From Obelidium mucronatum (taxonomy: Eukaryota > Chytridiomycota > Chytridiomycetes > Chytridiales > Chytriomycetaceae), in NCBI GenBank assembly GCA_025765595.1, contig JAIVFH010000028.1, forward strand, positions 62,001 through 126,000: 64,000 bases of DNA. Direction: 5' to 3'. The position numbers were made by a program, and so were the translations under genes. Positions 58,427 through 64,000 of this stretch are shown piece after piece; position 1 is the first letter of the stretch; every line of letters begins with the position of its first letter. Below the pieces are notes generated by a model. The model worked only from the letters and a program-made list of their open reading frames with translations, was not told the DNA's origin and did not search any database.

Positions 58427-60458
58427 ATGCAGTGGCCTATTATATCCACATCGCTATCGCTACTACTGCTTCTATCAACCGCTCAACCGACACACTCCCA
58501 ATCATCAGCTGGATGCTTTCAACTAGATTCCCAACCGCAAACAGTAGTACTCACCTCAGATTCTATGGACGTGGACATGTGTAAAAGGAGATGCAAAACT
58601 TCGTCGCTTGTCTTGATTGCTCCCAAATCAAATGATCAGTATACGTTCCTTTGTGCTTGTAGTTCGGTGGCGGCGTCCCGCAACTTTGATACCTCGTCGC
58701 TAAAGTGTACGCTTGGATGCCCAGGTAAAAAAAAACCCTTGCGAAAAACAACCATCGGAAACAAAATCGTTAACTCCTTTAATTTCAAAAAAAGGCGCAA
58801 GTATTCCTGAATTTGCTCCAATGTGTGGGGGATACAGTCGGAACAAAGTGGCATGGTCAGCGTATACTACTGGAATACAAGATCCAAGTCCACCTCCTCC
58901 TCCTCCTCCGCCCCCACCAGCACCTATTCCTCAACAACCTTCACCGCCGCCGCCGCCGCCGCCCCCACAACCGGTCCCACAGCCTCAACAACCTCAGCCA
59001 CAGCCTCAACCGCAACCACAACCGGCGAATCCATCGCCCCCACAGGACCAAATAACTCCGCCACCAAGCCAACAACAACCGCAAGAACAGCAACAACAAC
59101 AACAACAACAACAACAACCCGTCCCCATCCCCGATAAACAAGCCATCATTATCGATAAACCGTCAAACCAACAACCAGCAGCCGATGGGAATCTGATTGG
59201 AAAGCAATTAACATCAACCGCCGCCGCCGGCGCCGGCGCCGCTGGAACAGCAACATCTTCACCTTCGAAACCAACCTCTATCGTTATTAGTGGAGACGCA
59301 CCACCACCAAAAAAGTCAATCAATAGCAGCAGTAACGGAGATGAGACTGCATCAAACGTCGCTGCGGCCTCCACCACCACCACATCGACAAAACCGACAA
59401 CGAGTATATCTACAGTCACTGTTGTGGTTATAGTTTGTTGCTGTATTGTTGCGATTGTTTGTGTAGGAGGGTGTTGGTGGTATCAACAGCGACAGCGAAA
59501 AGAGATGGATGACGATACTACAATGTTTGTGAATCATTATAAATACAGTGATTCAAAGAGTTTGGTTGGTGGTGGTAGTAGTAGTGTGTATGGTGGCAGT
59601 GAATATGGAACCTTACGTGGATCGTCAACAACAGAGTCTCAGTTGAAATTTGACACGCTCATCGTCAAGGAGAGGCAGCAACAAATTCAGCAGCAGAAAG
59701 AGCCAATTGCTGCTGTTGTTGGTAATGATGCAGATGATGAGAATGATTCAACTCCAACGATTACGTCATCATCGTCACATGCTTCGATTTCGCAGTATTT
59801 TAGATTTGGAGCTGCGTCGAGGGTCATGAATATGGATGGGATCGGTGTTATTGGTAGCAAAGAGAGTAGCTTGCTTGCGGCGTATGCGGAAAGCGGTTAT
59901 GGCAATGTAGAAGGAGGATCACCATCAACGTCATCAGCAACAACAACAACAACAACAATATTTAAAAAAAGTGGGGGGTTCGGACTAGGTGCTATGCCAG
60001 AGAAAATGGCGATTGATTTTCAAGCAGGTGGAGAAGAAGCAGTTCAACGGTTTCCTTCAACATCATCAACATCGTCGATATTAGTGCCAGCAGAGGATGA
60101 AAGAATCAGCAGAATCAAAAGATTCTCTTCATCTCGACGGATATCGCGGCTGAATACAACCGAATCGGAACCGTATTCACCGTCAGGATCATTCAATGGA
60201 CGAATATGGTCACTCATACCCCGGTCGAAAAGATCACGGAGAATCAAAGGATCCTCCTTCACAAGTACTTCACGCAAATCGGCGGGACTCAGTTCGAATG
60301 GATCGTACTCGTTTATCATCCCGCGTGGACAAAAGACGCAGAGTCAAACGGCCAGTTCGATCTACATGAACGGCCTCGCACACAACATGGACCAGAATAC
60401 ACGGTTTGAGAATGCGGGAGTGTTTCGGCGTGGCGAGGGACGCAAGAATACGCTGTGA
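58427..60458 (+). CDS. WSC-like receptor paralog 4, long cytoplasmic tail
   Basis: Two exons (58427-58724, 58795-60458), 653 aa. Signal peptide, Cys domain (GCFQLDSQPQ, CKRRCKTSSLVLIAPKS, CACSS, CTLGCPG, APMCGGYSRNKVAWSAY), then a Pro/Gln stalk with poly-P and poly-Q. The transmembrane segment is TVTVVVIVCCCIVAIVCVGG. The tail of about 300 aa is Ser-rich and shares two motifs with paralogs 5 and 6: LGAMPEKMAIDF and, shared with 5 only, SIYMNGLAHNM. The internal segment rich in GGSSS and SRRISR suggests phosphorylation, which is inference. Confidence 0.8.
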
Positions 60459-60547
60459 AAGAAGGACTTGATATGACGCAGGCTTGTGCCTTGACAAGGA
60501 ATAAAAATTTTGTCCCAACAACAAGAACCACCCTTATTTTGCAGCCA

Positions 60548-62245
60548 ATGAACTCGCTGGCGACACTCGCGGCGCTCGCGCTCTTTGGCGCCGGGGCAGC
60601 GCAGGCGCAGAGCAGCGTGGGGTGCGTCAGCCTGGCGGCCGCGCCGGCGGTTGTGTTTGCGTCGTCGTCGATGGTCCCCGGCGACTGCGGGCGGCGCTGC
60701 GGGACGCAGTTTGCGCTGATTGCGCCGCGCACGCTGTACTCGTTCGAGTGTGCGTGCGCCGCCGCGGCCCCGGGCGGCGCGGCGGCCGTGCCGTGTGCGC
60801 TGGCGTGTCCGGGCGCGAGGTTCGGTGTTGTTTCTTTGGTGTTTGCTTAACAATCCCCTGACCTGGCGACTCCTAGCATCCCGACGGCCGCCCCCGTCTG
60901 CGGCGGCCTGTCCGGCTCCGCCGTCGCCTGGTCCGTCTACCCGCCGGGCGCCGCGCCGGCCCCAGCCCCGGCCGACGACTCTGCAACGACCGATGTCGGT
61001 CCGCTGCCGAGTCCAACAGAATCGTCTTCAAACTCAAACTCAAACTCAAACTCTAATGGATCAGGCGATCCAATGCGGGAACCAGCAACCACATCAAACT
61101 CAAGCGGCAACACAAATGCAAACAACAACAACATCAACAACAACGGCAACAACAACAGCAACAACGTCAACACCACAGCGCCAAACTCGGGCAGTCCAAT
61201 CATAATCAAACCACCGGGTTCGGGATCGTCAATTATCGATCCAGCCGCTTCAAACCCGTCCACAGATGCACCCTCATCAAATCTCCTTGTCAGCAGCGTG
61301 ATTGGGGCCATCGTTGTATTGACTGTTGGCTTCGCAGCAGTTGTGCAGATGCGAAGGAAGCGAGCAAATAGCGATGCGGAAGTGGATATCAGGAGTGAAG
61401 CCGGCAGCGATACCAAGCGATCTTTTCGAACTTCTTCACTGCATTCGATTGACTCTTCCAATCATCTTGTCGATCTGACACAACACTCTTTTTCTTCAGC
61501 GCCCGTATTATCCCCTCTGTTTCCCCCACCCGGCACTTCGATTCCTTCAACAACCAAACTACAACACTCATCACTGAATCGCCTTTTTCGATTCGGTACC
61601 AAGTCAGATGTCGATTTAAAAACGCAAGAACAAGTATCTGCTTCTGCTTCTGCTTCTGCTTCTGCTGGCCCGTCTTCATCAGCTGCTGTCGTGGAGTTCT
61701 ACGCAAGTTTACCCAGACTCTCACCCCTCTCCACCACAATAACACAAGTGCGAAACCTTGGAACAATGCCCGAACAACTCAGAACAGATCTCAACACAAT
61801 ACCTCCAAATCACCAACCACCACCACCACATAATCACCATCTTCGCCCTTCATCCACAACATCCTCTGTCCAAGACCGACCCTCCTCCGCCGGTCTCTTT
61901 AGTGGGCTTCGGAGGTTCAGTATCCTCCAACAACACCAAATGGAAGCGGCAGGAATGAGAGCATCTGTCCAGAGTTCAACGGCCACCACGACCGTTTCTG
62001 ATACCTCTTTTATTCTTCCAAGGAATAATGATGGAAACACTAAAGTGCGGCGATCATCGAATGATGATGAATCTGTTGCAGCGTCTTCTGTTTTCATGGA
62101 TGGGTTGGCGAGGAATATGGCTTTGAATGCTAGACCGGATAGTGGAACGCTAGTGGTAAGGCCAGAAGCTTTGATTGCAGCGGCTACTGGGTCTTTGGAT
62201 AGCGACAGCTCAAATGGGTCTCTGCATCAGCAACAGCAGCAGTAG
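60548..62245 (+). CDS. WSC-like receptor paralog 5
   Basis: Two exons (60548-60819, 60877-62245), 546 aa. Signal peptide MNSLATLAALALFGAGAAQA; Cys domain GCVSLAAAPAVVF, CGRRCGTQFALIAPRT, CACAAA, CALACPG, then APVCGGLSGSAVAWSVYPPG. An Asn/Ser-rich stalk, transmembrane segment LLVSSVIGAIVVLTVGFAAV, basic RRKR. The tail carries LGTMPEQLRTDL and SVFMDGLARNM. Exon 1 and the start of exon 2 are strikingly GC-rich compared with the rest of the gene and its neighbours. Confidence 0.8.
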
Positions 62246-62449
62246 AACGATGGAGACGATGATTCCTTTTGATTTGTTTTGTCCCCCTACTTCTTTTTTT
62301 TTGATTTATTTTGTAGACAAATTAAAACAACGTACATGTGTTTTGTTTTTTATTTTCCTCCTTTTTTTAAACTATTCCTTTCTTTTTTATTTTATTGTTC
62401 TCCAACTTTATTAAAAAAAAGTTTCTCGGATTTATTTGGATCCAATCAG

Positions 62450-64000
62450 ATGACGCTGGCGGTGATCTTGGGGATACTATCTAGTGCAGCCACGGCCCAA
62501 GTATCCCAAGGCTGTGTCACAATCAATCCTCGACCAGTTCCTGTCCTGACATCGAATTCAATGATGCCATCCATGTGCACCGATATCTGTGGTGCAAACC
62601 AATGGGCGCTGATTGCACCAACCCTTGCGGATCGGTTTTCCTCGTGGTGTGCATGCACGGCAACCTGGCCAACACAAGTCTCGTCTATACCGTGTAATTA
62701 TGCGTGTCTTGGGTAAGTTTCGTTGATTTTTTTGATGTTCATTGGAGATTCGGCATTTTAATTGGGGGACGGCGGTTGTTGTATTCTAGAGCTCCGAATC
62801 CTTCTACGGCTCCAATGTGTGGCGGTTGGTTCAGTGGATCGGTAGCGTGGTCGGTGTATGTAAAACCTGGTGGTGGTGGTATTGGTCCTCCTGCGTCAAC
62901 AAAGACCAATGATGATCGAGGGGGGACAACGAGTTCTCCACAACCAACTGCCAATCCAACAACGGCCGGTGGAGGAGGCGGAGGAGGAGGCAATAACGGT
63001 GGAGGTGGAGGTGGTGGTGGAGGTGGTGGTGGTGGTAATGGCAATCCCTCAACATCGGGCTTGACAAGCCAACCAACTGAAAAGCCAAACCAAAACAACA
63101 ACAACAACCAAAACCCATCCGGAACAACACAACAGCCACAGCAGGACCCAAGTGGTTCTCAACCTCCAAATCCAAATCGGCCGCCGGTAACTCGATCGTC
63201 GTCTCCCGATTCTCCTGGAGGCGAAAACAGCAACAACAATAACAGCAATCATGCGATACCGGGATATTTGATTGGCGGGCTGGCGGGAGCCGCGATTGTT
63301 TTTGTCGTTGGGTTTGCTGCTATTGTTGTCCGGAAGCGGTCGTCGTCTGCTGTCGCCGCATCTATGGAAAAAAGTGGCGGTGCCGGCGGCGGAAGGAGGA
63401 CGAGTACAAACAACAAGAAACTGTCCACAACTCAAATCTCACTTCACCGGCCTGACTCCACAAGAACAAACAGCAGCTCTCTGGATCATTACAACATTGA
63501 ATATCCGCTACAACAACAGCAAAAGAAGAATAAGAAGAGTAAACATGCCACGACATCGATTCCGAAATTAATGACCATTCATCATTCAACGCGGAATTCT
63601 TCAGGGGTTGCTGTTGTTCCATCCCGATCGAGAATTCAACCTGATTCTGGAACGATTCAAACGACAACGCGGGCTTCGTTGGGTGGAGTGAGTCTATCGG
63701 GGTCTGTTTCGGGCGCTGCTGTGCTCGGAAAGATGCCGGATGGGTTGGCATCGAATTTGGGAAGTGCTGGTGTTGGCGGTAGTGGCGGTGGTGGTGTTTC
63801 TGGTGAGTCTTTCTTCAGTTTTTGGATCACATTAAATTTATATTATTAACATTCCCCAAGCACCTGTATTGTTATCCGGAACAAATCCTACTGTTGCTGC
63901 TGCCCCACAATGGCCACTTGGTTCCTCAGAGTCAGATGAATCAACTGACATTTTGTATATATCCTATGTTCCACCTCCTGGAACTGATTCCGATCTGCCA
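62450..64000 (+). CDS. WSC-like receptor paralog 6, cut by window end
   Basis: Exons 62450-62712, 62790-63802 and 63861 to the window end, still open. Signal peptide MTLAVILGILSSAATA; Cys domain GCVTINPRPVPVL, CTDICGANQWALIAPT, CACTAT, CNYACLG, APMCGGWFSGSVAWSVY. Gly-rich then Asn-rich stalk; transmembrane segment YLIGGLAGAAIVFVVGFAAI. The tail has LGKMPDGLASNL, aligning with paralogs 4 and 5. The third exon encodes a further tail (SGTNPTVAAAPQWP). It should end beyond 64000. Confidence 0.8.

Noticed and set aside
58900..59140. Several overlapping frames rich in Thr, His or Leu on both strands
   Set aside because: Shadows of the Pro/Gln-rich stalk of WSC paralog 4 in other frames.

Overview
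The window is nuclear DNA of a unicellular, intron-rich eukaryote. Most genes have 2-25 exons, GT-AG introns of roughly 45-560 nt, and AT-rich spacers with homopolymer runs. The content points to an opisthokont that makes a flagellated stage. A BBSome subunit (BBS9) and a lebercilin-like ciliary protein lie beside a YAK1 kinase with a long Q-rich tail, WSC-like cell-surface proteins, a TALE-free homeobox pair and a phenylalanine hydroxylase. I favour a zoosporic early-diverging fungus (chytrid-like). A myosin with tandem MyTH4-FERM units is unexpected for a fungus, so a nucleariid, aphelid or holozoan protist stays possible.

Layout. 0.6-4.4 kb (-): glycine decarboxylase P-protein. 4.8-5.9 kb (-): ADP/ATP carrier. 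6.2-8.9 kb (-): Ras guanine-nucleotide exchange factor. 9.1-11.1 kb (-): DCAF12-like WD40 protein. 11.9-13.3 kb (+): alpha-SNAP, head to head with a small membrane protein. 13.4-17.5 kb (+): YAK1/DYRK kinase. 17.6-25.9 kb (+): MyTH4-FERM myosin. 26.0-27.1 kb (+): coiled-coil protein. 27.7-30.6 kb (+): BBS9, convergent with TBC1D19 (-). 33.0-35.0 kb (+): lebercilin-like. 35.4-37.9 kb (+): two homeobox genes. 38.0-41.5 kb (+): Dbf4. 41.7-43.6 kb (-): phenylalanine hydroxylase. 43.9-45.2 kb (-): nucleoplasmin-like chaperone. 45.3-47.2 kb (-): PUF60-like splicing factor. 47.6-48.8 kb (+): Rab6. 49.1-52.1 kb (-): NSUN2/Trm4. 52.3-54.0 kb (+): eIF5-mimic protein. 54.1-54.8 kb (+): nucleotidyltransferase-like. 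55.0-64.0 kb (+): six tandem WSC-like receptor genes, the last cut by the window edge.

Main discovery. Five genes (phenylalanine hydroxylase, myosin, RasGEF, BBS9, TBC1D19) can be read as their conserved protein only if one extra base is skipped at internal sites. I place 17 such sites. At 11 of them the skipped base is T after a codon ending in C or T. At 8 of them the zero-frame codon is a stop, mostly TGA. In phenylalanine hydroxylase the exon arithmetic closes exactly with five skips (1442 exon nt to 478 aa). About a dozen other genes, including long ones, are clean. This looks like recurrent +1 ribosomal frameshifting in a nuclear genome, or else clustered insertion errors in the assembly. 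A second discovery is the WSC-like array with shared cytoplasmic tail motifs, probably a local expansion of wall or environment sensors.
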